Shown here: positions 7,783 through 16,619 of the stretch, one piece after another | Layout of the letters: each line of letters starts with the position of its first letter | Position numbering within the stretch: the first letter of the stretch is position 1 | NCBI GenBank assembly: GCA_017694255.1 | Contig: JADINC010000009.1 | Span: 1-29,675 of the forward strand | DNA from: Candidatus Enterousia avistercoris | GTDB lineage: Bacteria; Pseudomonadota; Alphaproteobacteria; Rs-D84 | DNA: 29,675 nt | Direction: 5' to 3' | Made by a program: the position numbers and the translations under genes | Notes under the pieces: generated by a model | The model's database searches: none | Told to the model about the DNA's origin: nothing | What the model saw: the letters and a program-made list of their open reading frames with translations, nothing else

Positions 7783-9291
7783 TTATTCTTCTGCGACCAA
7801 ACGTCCATAAACTTTTGGATCTGTTAATATTTTAACCGCAACCGCCATTGACAGTGAATCTTCATCTGCGCCACTGGTAATCACCGGACAACCGCGACGC
7901 ACGGCATCAACATCAATGTCTGGTTTTTGGTTAAAATCTTGTGCATTAAAATCATTATTAATTACGTTCAAGAAAAAAGCATTTTGTTGACTGGCCGAAC
8001 GAATATTAGACAAACATACAATCGGGAAAACCCCGCGCCCATCCAAACTGTGCCCCGTGCCTGTTTTTATTGATTTGTTCAGCAATTCCAATGCCCCGCC
8101 ATTATCCAGACTTATCCGTGTTGCGATACGCGCCGCCCCTGCGGTTGGCGTTCCGACCAAAACCCCACGCGCATTTTCATAAAACGCCGCAACAATTGCC
8201 TCGGCTGTGCCGCGTGTCATATTTGACATCAAAACAACAACCGGCGCATCTGTTATTGCATCACCCCCTGGGACAACTTCTACTTCTTCTTGTGCAGTCT
8301 GGACAATTCGCATAACAGGCCGCCCACCAATAAACAGCCCCGCCAGTTTTGCTGCCGCACGTTCATCATCACCCGTTGCCGCACGCAAATCCAGAATTAT
8401 TCCCGACACATCAGAATATTTTGCCAACGCTTCATTCACAATCGCTGCGGCATTATCTGATACATTATGTATAACAATTTCCAATATTCCGCCTGTTTCT
8501 TGTTCAGACCGATGAACAACATCCGCATCAGCCAATATAACTGTTGCGCGCCGCAACACAACATCACGCGCCCCCGACGGACTAACTAATTTTATCTTGG
8601 ATGTTCCCGAATTAAATCCGTTCATAACCGCGGCCAATTCCGAATCAGACATCTCTGAAACATCCCGCCCATTAATATTTACAATCAAATCCCCCGCACG
8701 CACCCCAGCCGTATCCGCAGGCGCCCCTTTGAACACCGCATCCACCCGCCAGTTTCCACGCAAATCCCGCCGTCCATCTAAACCAACACTGGTCAGTATT
8801 CGTCCATCTTCGGCAATTTCTGCGGCCGTATTAAAAATATAGCGTCCATTTTCATCAATTCCGCGCATCAAACTGTCCACAACCATCTGGTACATTTCAC
8901 TGGTCGACGCATTGTGCAACACCGCGTCATTTTCGCGCAGTTTTAAAACTAATGCAGTTGTAATTTCACCAAACGCATTCCAATCCCCTGCACTTGGTCG
9001 CGGATAATTTGCGATAATAGAATCCCCCCACACCAACACAACCCGTTCATCTGTTGCGGCAATATGCGCATTTGTGTTCAGTTTTTCCAGACTTTCAATT
9101 GCAACATTTATATTTTTTCCACCCCATTTAACCCCATCCAGTTTTTCATAAATATCTGCGAACGTGGCCGATGCCTCAAAAACATTTATACCATCTTGGA
9201 TTGGTTCGTCTTCGAAAAACAAACTGTCCGCACGTGCCACCCCCATCCCCAGGATAACAAAAACACATGCAAACAGTTTTATCATTCTCAT
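7783..9291 (-). CDS. S41 (C-terminal processing protease) family protein, catalytic residues replaced: probable pseudoprotease
   Basis: This 502-residue exported protein has a signal peptide (MRMIKLFACVFVILGMG, then VARA). A PDZ-like domain spans about 187-225, with AGVRAGDLIVNINGRDV. An S41 core follows at about 265-425. Against E. coli Prc (Ser430, Asp441, Lys455), the block from N357 to A386 aligns without gaps. Gly361 stands at the nucleophile position, Glu372 at the Asp and Ala386 at the general-base Lys, and the 25-residue Ser-Lys spacing is kept. So the Ser/Lys dyad is lost while the fold signature GTPTAG and the downstream HSLDGRGVFP remain. The last 80 residues are unique. A GGGGAGG ribosome site precedes the ATG by 9 bases, 40 bases after secF. 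An adaptor or peptide-binding role in the periplasm is inferred. Confidence 0.8.
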   Translation of the reverse strand: MRMIKLFACVFVILGMGVARADSLFFEDEPIQDGINVFEASATFADIYEKLDGVKWGGKNINVAIESLEKLNTNAHIAATDERVVLVWGDSIIANYPRPSAGDWNAFGEITTALVLKLRENDAVLHNASTSEMYQMVVDSLMRGIDENGRYIFNTAAEIAEDGRILTSVGLDGRRDLRGNWRVDAVFKGAPADTAGVRAGDLIVNINGRDVSEMSDSELAAVMNGFNSGTSKIKLVSPSGARDVVLRRATVILADADVVHRSEQETGGILEIVIHNVSDNAAAIVNEALAKYSDVSGIILDLRAATGDDERAAAKLAGLFIGGRPVMRIVQTAQEEVEVVPGGDAITDAPVVVLMSNMTRGTAEAIVAAFYENARGVLVGTPTAGAARIATRISLDNGGALELLNKSIKTGTGHSLDGRGVFPIVCLSNIRSASQQNAFFLNVINNDFNAQDFNQKPDIDVDAVRRGCPVITSGADEDSLSMAVAVKILTDPKVYGRLVAEE

Positions 9292-9331
9292 GCTATATAG
9301 CCTCCCCCTGCTGTATGGTGGCGGTCCAGAT

Positions 9332-10201
9332 TTACTTTTTATCCCCGTCCCGCAGATTGAAATGATACAGTATTACATTTGAAATATAAATACTGGTAAA
9401 TGTTCCCATAACAACGGCGAATGTCATTGCAATTGCGAAATCACGCAATGCCGGCCCACCAAACAGATACAGTGCAACCATGGCCAATATTGTTGAAACC
9501 CCCGTCATAATTGTACGTCGCATCATTTCATTTACCGACAAATCAATCAAATCATCCATCGGCATTTTATGATACATTTTGATATTTTCTTCGATACGGT
9601 CATAGTTTACGACCTTATCATTAATTGAATATCCAACCCCCATCAATATAACTGCAATTGCCGTCTGATTGAATTCCAGCCCTGTTATAGAAAAGAATCC
9701 AAACATTATAACAAAATCCAAACACAGTGATATAAACGATCCAATTGCATATCCCCCACGATACCGCACCCACACATATATAGACATCAGTATAAACGAA
9801 AACAGTACCGCCAATATACCACCACGAATCAGTTCCCCACCAATCTTAGGCCCCACAATCTGCACCTGGGAATACTGAACATTATCGCCCAAGATATCCT
9901 TGATTTCTGTAACGCGGGCGTTTTGTTCTGCATCTGTTGCGCCACGTGGCAACCCAACGCGCAGCAATATCGCACCATCATTACCAACCGATTGCAATTC
10001 TGGATTAAACTGTTCCAAATCCGCGCGCATTTTATCAATAGCATAGTCCGCGACCACGGGCCGAACCTCCATCGATATACCACCGACAAAATCAATACCA
10101 TAATTCAACCCACGGAAACACAGCGACAAAACCGACAGCAAAATCAGCGCGCCCGCAATCCAGTACGACAATTTACGATATTTCATAAATTTCAGTTGCA
10201 T
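9332..10201 (-). CDS. secF: Protein translocase subunit SecF
   Basis: SecF pairs with SecD in the inner membrane and uses the proton gradient to help release and pull exported proteins on the periplasmic side. The 289 residues show an early membrane segment, the P1-domain signature YGIDFVGGISMEVR and, after a periplasmic domain, the block of five membrane segments with GVGYSINDKVVNYDRIEENI. This corresponds to the family GYS(L/I)NDTVVxxDRIREN. The ATG at 10201 is preferred over a TTG at 10207 because AGAGGA precedes it at good spacing. That ribosome site lies against the secD stop, so translation is probably coupled. Confidence 0.96.
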   Translation of the reverse strand: MQLKFMKYRKLSYWIAGALILLSVLSLCFRGLNYGIDFVGGISMEVRPVVADYAIDKMRADLEQFNPELQSVGNDGAILLRVGLPRGATDAEQNARVTEIKDILGDNVQYSQVQIVGPKIGGELIRGGILAVLFSFILMSIYVWVRYRGGYAIGSFISLCLDFVIMFGFFSITGLEFNQTAIAVILMGVGYSINDKVVNYDRIEENIKMYHKMPMDDLIDLSVNEMMRRTIMTGVSTILAMVALYLFGGPALRDFAIAMTFAVVMGTFTSIYISNVILYHFNLRDGDKK

Positions 10202-10213
10202 AACCAAATCCTC

Positions 10214-11773
10214 TTACTTGCTTTTTACATATCCAATTTTTTTATTTTTGCCGTTCATGTACCAATCAATAATAACCTTGGACAACGACACGCACGTAAA
10301 CAGTGTTGTCAACACCCCAACCGACAGCGTCACAGCAAAACCACGAATCGGTCCTGCGCCAAATTGGAACAACACCAACGAACAAATCAAATTCGTTAAA
10401 TTTCCATCCAACACTGCCTTCATAGAACGATGGAACCCTGCCTCGACCGCGCGCAAAGACGTTGAACCTGCGCGAATTTCGTCTCTTATTCGCTCAAACG
10501 GCAATATGTTTGCATCGACCGCCATCCCCAGTGTTAATACAATACCTGCAATACCGGGCAATGTTAAAGTCGCCCCCAACAATGCCGATATACCAATAAT
10601 CATTGCCAGGTTAATCAACAGCACAAAACTGGCAATAACACCAAACCCGCGATAGCATATAATCATAAATATCATAATAAATATGACGCCAACCACAGAC
10701 GCGACCTTGCCTGCGGCAATTGTATCTGCCCCCAGTCCGGCCCCAACCGAACGTTCTTCGATAACCTGTAATGGTGCCGGCAAAGCCCCACTGCGCAACA
10801 GCACAGCCAAATCCTTGGCCCCCTGTAAAGTAAATCCCCCAGAAATTTGACCGCGCCCCCCTGGGATTGGTTCACGAATTGTCGGCGCAGACAAAACCAT
10901 ATCATCCAGAACAATTGCGAATCGTTCATTTACATGATCTGTGGTCAATCGCGCAAATTTACGCGCCCCTGCAGCATCAAACACCGTTGTTACAACCGGC
11001 ATATTATTCTGGTCAAAATCCGCCTGGGAATCTTTCAACGATTCACCCGAAACCTCTACATGTGAATATACCGGAATCAGCTGGTCTGGTGCATCCATAT
11101 ATGGCAAGAACTTTGTGCCATTTGGTGCCCGCCCCGACGCCAACTGTTCTGCTGTAACATCTTCGTTTACCAAATGAAAAGTCATTTTAGCAGTTTGCCC
11201 AATCAGCTCTTTGATTCGTTCTGGATTATCAACCCCAGGCAATTGCACCATGATATACTTTCCACCCTGGCTTTGGATAGAGGGTTCCTTGGTACCCAGC
11301 GCATCAATACGCCGCCGCACAATTTCGATACTGCGCGACAATGCATCTTGCACCATTTCGTCTTTGGTCTTTTGTGAATAAGCCAACGAAACATCACGCC
11401 CATCAACATTAATTTCCACCGTATCACCAAACACACTGCGCAGACGCCCACGCGCCTTGGACACATCGTCTTCATTACGCACAACAAATGACACAACGCC
11501 ATCTTTGTTGCGCATATTAGAAAATCTGACAACGCCTTTGTCGCGGTCAATTAATGCCGCCCGGGCTTCTTCATACAATTGTGTGGCTTTTTCCGCCATC
11601 ATTGTATCTGTATCAACCTCTAACAATAATTGTGCACCGCCCTTTAAATCCAAACCCAATGGTATAGGCTGAATCCATGACGGGAAATACGGCGCCAAAC
11701 TGGGCGCCATTGTCGGCACTGCCAACAAAACCCCAAACACCGCAGTAAAAATAATTGCCAGTTTTTTAAACAT
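10214..11773 (-). CDS. secD: Protein translocase subunit SecD
   Basis: SecD is an inner-membrane RND-type partner of SecF. In its 519 residues the first membrane segment is followed by GLDLKGGAQLLLEVD, the large periplasmic P1 region contains RRRIDALGTKEPSIQ and LPGVDNPERI, and the C-terminal membrane block carries GAGLGADTIAAG and GMAVDANILPFERIRDEI. One small oddity is Pro in NILPFERI, where the family usually has an aliphatic residue (NVLIFERI). The ATG at 11773 is preferred to a TTG two codons upstream because AAAGGG lies 7 bases before it. The gene sits between yajC and secF in the classic order. Confidence 0.97.
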   Translation of the reverse strand: MFKKLAIIFTAVFGVLLAVPTMAPSLAPYFPSWIQPIPLGLDLKGGAQLLLEVDTDTMMAEKATQLYEEARAALIDRDKGVVRFSNMRNKDGVVSFVVRNEDDVSKARGRLRSVFGDTVEINVDGRDVSLAYSQKTKDEMVQDALSRSIEIVRRRIDALGTKEPSIQSQGGKYIMVQLPGVDNPERIKELIGQTAKMTFHLVNEDVTAEQLASGRAPNGTKFLPYMDAPDQLIPVYSHVEVSGESLKDSQADFDQNNMPVVTTVFDAAGARKFARLTTDHVNERFAIVLDDMVLSAPTIREPIPGGRGQISGGFTLQGAKDLAVLLRSGALPAPLQVIEERSVGAGLGADTIAAGKVASVVGVIFIMIFMIICYRGFGVIASFVLLINLAMIIGISALLGATLTLPGIAGIVLTLGMAVDANILPFERIRDEIRAGSTSLRAVEAGFHRSMKAVLDGNLTNLICSLVLFQFGAGPIRGFAVTLSVGVLTTLFTCVSLSKVIIDWYMNGKNKKIGYVKSK

Positions 11774-11787
11774 ACCCAAACCCTTTA

Positions 11788-12102
11788 TTATTCAACACTG
11801 GCCACGGCATTTTTGTTCACTTCGATAACAACGCCCTTGGCAACTTCCATTTCTATTGTTTTTTCATTTATTTTTTTAATTACACCATATATACCCGCCG
11901 CCATAACCCGATTACCAACCTGTAACGAATCCAGCATTTTTTGATATTCTGCCATACGCTTTTTATTTGGGCGCACCATAAACAGATAAATTATTGCAAA
12001 TATAATCAGACAGTATACCAGCATTCCCCACCAATCTGCCGTAGTTGTCGCCATCTGGGCGGTTGATTGTGCTGCATCTGCGACCGCATTTGTTTGTTCC
12101 AT
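11788..12102 (-). CDS. yajC: Preprotein translocase subunit YajC
   Basis: This 104-residue protein has one membrane segment (about residues 24-44, ending in YLFMVRPNKKRMAEYQ) and a small cytoplasmic domain with LQVGNRVMAAGIYGVIKKI. It is a normal member of the family that associates with SecDF. The start is set by AAGGAG 8 bases upstream; the frame is open further but without a ribosome site. A Gln/Ala/Thr-rich N-terminal tail precedes the membrane segment. It begins the yajC-secD-secF run, 93 bases after mutL. Confidence 0.95.
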   Translation of the reverse strand: MEQTNAVADAAQSTAQMATTTADWWGMLVYCLIIFAIIYLFMVRPNKKRMAEYQKMLDSLQVGNRVMAAGIYGVIKKINEKTIEMEVAKGVVIEVNKNAVASVE

Positions 12103-12140
12103 TATGAAATCTCCTTCTTTATAAATATATTTATGTTGCC

Positions 12141-12169
12141 AGAATAGTAAAAAAAGCCGTTTATGTAAA
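12141..12169 (-). promoter_or_regulatory. Internal promoter before yajC-secDF
   Basis: On the minus strand TTTACA (12169-12164) and TATTCT (12146-12141) are separated by 17 bases in the 93-base gap between mutL and yajC. Transcription would start near 12134. Confidence 0.45.
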
Positions 12170-12195
12170 GAAAAATAGTTATAAATCCGCCACAA

Positions 12196-13947
12196 TCAAA
12201 CACGTTCAAACCACGTATCTATTTCTGCAAAAGGAATAATTTTATAAACTGGCCGCCCATGATTACATTCCCCACCACGCGACGTATTTTCAATATCCCG
12301 CAACAACGCATCCATCTGGGCCATATCCAGCTTTTGCCCGGCACGCACACTGTGATGACATGCATAATTCGCCAATTTCAAATGCAACCGTTCCCCCAAC
12401 TTTGATGAATGCCCACAATCACGAATTTCGTCCGCAACATCATGAAATAAATCCGCCCAATTCAAATCCCAATCGGCCGGTTTTTCAAAAATTGCAATGG
12501 CTGCATCACCAAATGCATCAATATGCAATCCTGCATCGCGCATTTCATCAGCAATTGACAAAACCGCCACCGCGTCTTCAGCGCGCATATTAACAACAAT
12601 TGGCGTCAACAGTGGCTGGGTCTTTATTGCATGCTGGCGCAACCGTTCATATGTTATACGTTCATGCGCCGCATGCTGGTCCACAATAATCAAATTCTCA
12701 TCACGCACGGCTAAGATATATTTATTGCCAATTTGCCCAATAACACGCCCCAGCGGATAATCTATCTGTCTTGGTACTTCGTTATTTCCCGCCCCAGACG
12801 CATCAAAAGCCACATTCATATTATTGTGCATATGTGGCGATGCAACAAACATAAATGCTGAATCCGGCCCCACGCGCCCCGACGGCGTTCGTGTTATATT
12901 TATACCAAAATCGATCCCTCCCCCAGACGGCGTACTGGCTTTATTAATTGGTTGCCACACCCCAACAGATTGATTCAATGTCTTTGCCAACGCCGTGCGC
13001 AAAGTTTTAACAATAAACGCCCGCACATGCGACGGTTCCAAAAAATGAACTTCGGTTTTAGCGGGCGACACATTAACATCAACACGGCGCGAATCAATTG
13101 TTAAATATAACGCGCACAGCGGGAATTCCCGCGCATGCATAACATCCATATATGCCGCCCGCAATGCACCGACCAGAACCTTGTCCTTTACCGGCCGTCC
13201 ATTAACAAACAAATACTGGTCCACAGATGATGCACGCCGCAATGTTGGTTCTGAAATAACCCCGTACAAGCGCATTGATGCATCAGACCCAGACTGGGCA
13301 TCAACATTAATCATACGTCCCCGCACATCATCGCCCATGATTGCCGCGACCCGTTCATTCATATCTTGATTTTTGGCAAAGAACCATTTGTTATTCAACG
13401 CAAACCCAACATCTGTTCGCGCCATTGCCAAACGTTTCACCGTTTCCAAAACAGCCATCATTTCCGCCCTGTCGGCGCGCAAAAACTTTAACCGTGCGGG
13501 TGTTTTTGAAAACAAATTTTCCACCCGAATACGCGTCCCTGAATCCCAATCAGACGGCCTGATTTCCCCCGTTGTTGCATTAATTTGCCATCCGTTTAAA
13601 TCTGTTCCATTAAATGTGTCAATCCGCATATCGGACACAGATGCAATTGACGGCAACGCTTCGCCACGAAATCCCATAAAGTTAATATTCAGCAAATCAT
13701 CATCCGGCAACTTTGACGTTGCGTGCCGCGTAATACTGCGCGCTAAATCTTCGCGCGACATTCCGCAACCGTTATCAATAACAGAAATTAACGTTCGTCC
13801 ACCATCAACAACATCAATAACAATCTGGTCCGCCCCTGCGTCCAGCGCATTTTCAACCAATTCTTTGACAACACTGGCGGGGCGTTCTACCACTTCGCCT
13901 GCGGCAATTTGATTTATCAAAGATTCTGGCAGAACACGAATCGTCAT
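12196..13947 (-). CDS. mutL: DNA mismatch repair protein MutL (endonuclease type)
   Basis: MutL couples MutS mismatch recognition to strand nicking. The 583-residue protein has the N-terminal GHKL ATPase: NQIAAGEVVERPASVVKELVENALDAGA, then DNGCGM and GFRGEALPSIASV. A C-terminal dimerisation and endonuclease domain follows. The metal-binding motif DQHA-x2-E-x4-E is intact as DQHAAHERITYE, together with ACHHSVRAG and CNHGRP. This indicates a nicking MutL of organisms without MutH. The ATG at 13947 is used; a TTG one codon earlier has no support. It follows greA by 10 bases and is probably co-transcribed with it. Confidence 0.97.
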   Translation of the reverse strand: MTIRVLPESLINQIAAGEVVERPASVVKELVENALDAGADQIVIDVVDGGRTLISVIDNGCGMSREDLARSITRHATSKLPDDDLLNINFMGFRGEALPSIASVSDMRIDTFNGTDLNGWQINATTGEIRPSDWDSGTRIRVENLFSKTPARLKFLRADRAEMMAVLETVKRLAMARTDVGFALNNKWFFAKNQDMNERVAAIMGDDVRGRMINVDAQSGSDASMRLYGVISEPTLRRASSVDQYLFVNGRPVKDKVLVGALRAAYMDVMHAREFPLCALYLTIDSRRVDVNVSPAKTEVHFLEPSHVRAFIVKTLRTALAKTLNQSVGVWQPINKASTPSGGGIDFGINITRTPSGRVGPDSAFMFVASPHMHNNMNVAFDASGAGNNEVPRQIDYPLGRVIGQIGNKYILAVRDENLIIVDQHAAHERITYERLRQHAIKTQPLLTPIVVNMRAEDAVAVLSIADEMRDAGLHIDAFGDAAIAIFEKPADWDLNWADLFHDVADEIRDCGHSSKLGERLHLKLANYACHHSVRAGQKLDMAQMDALLRDIENTSRGGECNHGRPVYKIIPFAEIDTWFERV

Positions 13948-13957
13948 CAAAAAAAAC

Positions 13958-14434
13958 TCAATCTTTAAATTTAACTTCTAATATTTCATATTCACGCTCG
14001 CCCCCGGGCAATTTCACGATACACGTATCCCCCACGCACCGCCCAATCATAGCCCGTCCAACTGGCGACGTACATGAAATAACCTGTTTTCCATCAGATT
14101 CGATATCCGACAAAATACGGCATTGCATACGATTACCATCTTCGTCTTCGGCAACAACACGCGCACCAAACACGACCCTGTCCCCAGACAAACTGTCTAT
14201 ATCAATGATTTGTGCATTATTTATAACATCTTCGATAAATTGGATACGCTTGTCAATTTGCCGTTGTTTTTCCTTGGCCGCACTGTAATCCGCATTTTCT
14301 GACAAATCCCCCAAACTGCGTGCCCATTGCACTGTTTTCAAAATTTCGGGGCGTTGAACTTCTTTTAAATCTTTTAATTCTTTAACCAAGCCGTCAAATC
14401 CGGCCCGCGAAATCGGTCTTTTTTCCATTTTCAT
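13958..14434 (-). CDS. greA: Transcription elongation factor GreA
   Basis: GreA binds the secondary channel of RNA polymerase and stimulates cleavage of backtracked transcripts. The 158 residues are the standard length. The N-terminal coiled coil includes PEILKTVQWARSLGDLSENADYSAAKEKQ, with the DLSENADY tip that carries the acidic catalytic residues. The C-terminal FKBP-like domain includes SPVGRAMIGRCVGD. I chose the ATG at 14434 because of length and the AGGG just upstream; a second Met two codons on is possible. It is the first gene of the minus-strand run into mutL and is divergent from lptG. Confidence 0.95.
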   Translation of the reverse strand: MKMEKRPISRAGFDGLVKELKDLKEVQRPEILKTVQWARSLGDLSENADYSAAKEKQRQIDKRIQFIEDVINNAQIIDIDSLSGDRVVFGARVVAEDEDGNRMQCRILSDIESDGKQVISCTSPVGRAMIGRCVGDTCIVKLPGGEREYEILEVKFKD

Positions 14435-14462
14435 ATACCCTGGTGTTTTATTTTGTTTTGAA

Positions 14463-14490
14463 ATTATACGCATTCATTTTAATTTTGCAA
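14463..14490 (-). promoter_or_regulatory. greA promoter sharing its -35 with the lptG promoter
   Basis: On the minus strand TTGCAA (14490-14485) is followed after 16 bases by a perfect TATAAT (14468-14463). The start point would be near 14456, giving a leader of about 22 bases that carries the CAGGG ribosome site. Confidence 0.6.
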
Positions 14491-14513
14491 TTATCTATTT
14501 TCCACGGTATACT
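14485..14513 (+). promoter_or_regulatory. lptG promoter sharing its -35 with the greA promoter
   Basis: TTGCAA (14485-14490), 17 bases, then TATACT (14508-14513). TTGCAA is its own reverse complement, so the same six bases serve the divergent greA promoter. The start point would be near 14520, only about 13 bases before the lptG ATG, which has no SD. Confidence 0.55.
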
Positions 14514-14532
14514 TTTCCAGATAAAATATAAA

Positions 14533-15594
14533 ATGCGTTGCAAACCGAAAATTTTGAACAGATTCCTGATGCGCCGATTTTTTTCCGGCGTTGGGTTGGT
14601 GCTGTTGGTTATATGCGGGATAATAATGGCGGTAACATTTGTTGAACGCCTGCCTTCGAATCCAACGGCCATGGCGGCATTGGCAGAATCATGGACCCGT
14701 CTGTTGGAATACGTTCCCCTGTTTTTGCCACTGGCGGTATTTATGGGGACATTATTAACATCATACAACCTGACAAAATCCACAGAAAACATTATTGTGG
14801 CCAGTGCGGGTTTATCACCATACCAAATGGCACGTCCGTTTTTAATTGGTGCGGCCCTGATTGGTATTATCGCGACAACAATTATAAATCCATATTCTGT
14901 CCAGCGCAGTGCTAAAAACATAACATCTGATCATTTGGTATTAATTGATGATGAAATATGGTTGCGCGAATCATCACAAAATGGCTTTATAACAATGAAC
15001 GCCAAAAACATGCATAAATCTGGCAATATATTATTATTTGATAACGCAACCATTTATATCCAGGATTCAACATTCAAACTGACCCAACGGGTCGAAGCAA
15101 AAACAATAACCTTGTCCGATTCTGGTCTAGACGCATCTAATGCAACCACATGGGATAAAAACGGCATTCCATCGCACCAGGACTGGCACACAGATACACT
15201 ATTAACCCCGCGCACGGTGCTGGACCGGTATCTGCAACCAGATCAAATTTCATTTTGGGATTTACCTGAATTTATTAAAAAGATGCGTGAAATTGGTGTA
15301 CCTGTGCGTGGCCACCTGGTTCAGTTTTGGACACTGTTGTTTTTACCACTAACAATGATTGCGATGGCAACGTTGGGTGTTGCATTTTCACAAACCCGTC
15401 AACGTCGCAATTACAGTTTTGGGGTAAAATTCGGCATTGGAATTATAACATGCTTTGCGGTGTATTTTATGGTTAATATGTTCAGTGCACTGGGGGCCAC
15501 TGGGATTGTTCCGCCACTGTTGGCGATAATTGCCCCCCCACTGATAATTATTGCCGCGGCGGGCGCATCTATTGCCAGTTTTGACACCATATAA
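14533..15594 (+). CDS. lptG: LPS export permease LptG (LptF/LptG family)
   Basis: This 353-residue inner-membrane permease of the LptB2FG transporter lifts LPS toward the LptA bridge. There are membrane segments near the N-terminus (GLVLLVICGIIMAVTF and LFLPLAVFMGTLL), a periplasmic jellyroll-like domain with EIWLRESSQNGFI, and three C-terminal segments. SFWDLPEFIKKMREIGVPVRGH, then the F-W-T-L-L-F-L-P-L stretch and ALGATGIVPPLLAIIAP, is closer to LptG than LptF. The true start is probably the ATG at 14533: a further 90 bases are open upstream, but the predicted promoter excludes them. It heads a plus-strand run with the small membrane protein, xerD and the J-protein. Telling F from G is the main doubt. 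Confidence 0.85.
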   Translation: MRCKPKILNRFLMRRFFSGVGLVLLVICGIIMAVTFVERLPSNPTAMAALAESWTRLLEYVPLFLPLAVFMGTLLTSYNLTKSTENIIVASAGLSPYQMARPFLIGAALIGIIATTIINPYSVQRSAKNITSDHLVLIDDEIWLRESSQNGFITMNAKNMHKSGNILLFDNATIYIQDSTFKLTQRVEAKTITLSDSGLDASNATTWDKNGIPSHQDWHTDTLLTPRTVLDRYLQPDQISFWDLPEFIKKMREIGVPVRGHLVQFWTLLFLPLTMIAMATLGVAFSQTRQRRNYSFGVKFGIGIITCFAVYFMVNMFSALGATGIVPPLLAIIAPPLIIIAAAGASIASFDTI

Positions 15595-15624
15595 TTAAAG
15601 AACATAATACAACAGGAAAAACAC

Positions 15625-15756
15625 ATGCCATTACGTAAAAAGAATACAAAACGCAATCAAATTATAATCTGGACATTAATAATTGTTCTGGTGGTATTAA
15701 TGATTGTATCATTCCCCGCCACCCAGCATATGACAGAAATTGTTTTGTACCCATGA
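15625..15756 (+). CDS. Small single-span membrane protein, 43 residues, unknown
   Basis: This short gene has a basic N-terminus (MPLRKKNTKRNQ), one hydrophobic segment of about 19 residues (IIIWTLIIVLVVLMIVSF) and a short tail ending in IVLYP. It should sit in the inner membrane with the positive end inside. A CAGGAAA ribosome site lies 5 bases before the ATG. Its TGA overlaps the xerD ATG as ATGA, the same coupling used by xerD and the J-protein, so it is very likely translated. No family is recognised. It begins 30 bases after the lptG stop. Confidence 0.65.
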   Translation: MPLRKKNTKRNQIIIWTLIIVLVVLMIVSFPATQHMTEIVLYP

Positions 15757-16619
15757 ATTATATAGATATATTTTTAGAATCTCTGTCTGCGGAACATGGG
15801 CGCAGCAAACGCACCCTGGACAGTTATGCGTGCGATTTGCGCCACGCAGATGAAAATTTGCCATCTGGATTGATGGGCGCAACGGCAAACGATATACAAA
15901 AATATCTGGCAAATTTACCAGAACGCGCATCGTCAATTGCCCGACACGCCAGTGCACTGCGTGGTTTTTACAAATTTTTAATGCTGGAAAAAATTATTAC
16001 GGAAAATCCAACCGCGAATTTGGAATTACCGAAACGCGCACGCACATTGCCAAAGTTTTTATCTGTATCCGAAATAGAATTATTAATATCATCTGCGGGC
16101 GACACAAAAAATGCAACCCGCCTGCGCGCGATGTTGGAATTGGTTTATGCATCTGGGCTGCGCGTATCAGAACTGTGCGAATTACCAATGACCGCGAACC
16201 TGGGGGATAAATTATTAATCCATGGCAAAGGTGCCAAAGAACGCTTTGTCCCCATGCATGACCGCGCACAAAACGCACTACATAAATGGCTGGAATTACG
16301 TGGCGATGATAAATCAAAATACATATTTCCATCGAACGGCAAAACAGGCCATATAACACGTGATGGTTTTTTTAAAATATTAAAAAAGTGTGCCGTATTG
16401 GCGGGGATTGACCCCGCACGCGTCAGTCCGCATGTACTGCGCCATTCATTTGCATCACATCTGTTGGCGGGGGGCGCGAACCTGCGCGCGATACAAACTA
16501 TGCTGGGGCACGAAGATATTTCAACGACCCAAATTTATACACATGTTTTACCTGAAAAATTAAAAGAAACGGTAAAACAGTATCACCCATTGGGTCATAT
16601 GGGGGATAAAGAAATATGA
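15753..16619 (+). CDS. xerD: Tyrosine recombinase XerD
   Basis: XerD works with XerC at dif to resolve chromosome dimers, activated by FtsK. The 288-residue protein has an N-terminal SAM-like core-binding domain and a catalytic domain with all active residues visible: Arg137 (ASGLRVSEL), Lys159 (HGKGAKER), His227 and Arg230 (HVLRHSF), His253 (LGHEDIS) and Tyr262 (TTQIYTHV). HLLAGGANLRAIQTMLGHEDISTTQIYTHV and the closing YHP are closer to XerD than to XerC. It overlaps both neighbours by ATGA. A structured repeat array begins about 510 bases downstream of its stop. Housekeeping XerD is the most likely identity; a dedicated recombinase for the array is a weaker alternative. Confidence 0.88.
   Translation: MNYIDIFLESLSAEHGRSKRTLDSYACDLRHADENLPSGLMGATANDIQKYLANLPERASSIARHASALRGFYKFLMLEKIITENPTANLELPKRARTLPKFLSVSEIELLISSAGDTKNATRLRAMLELVYASGLRVSELCELPMTANLGDKLLIHGKGAKERFVPMHDRAQNALHKWLELRGDDKSKYIFPSNGKTGHITRDGFFKILKKCAVLAGIDPARVSPHVLRHSFASHLLAGGANLRAIQTMLGHEDISTTQIYTHVLPEKLKETVKQYHPLGHMGDKEI

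Noticed and set aside
13373..13912. 179-codon plus-strand frame opposite mutL
   Set aside because: It lies wholly within conserved mutL, with low-complexity Ser/Arg content typical of an antisense shadow.
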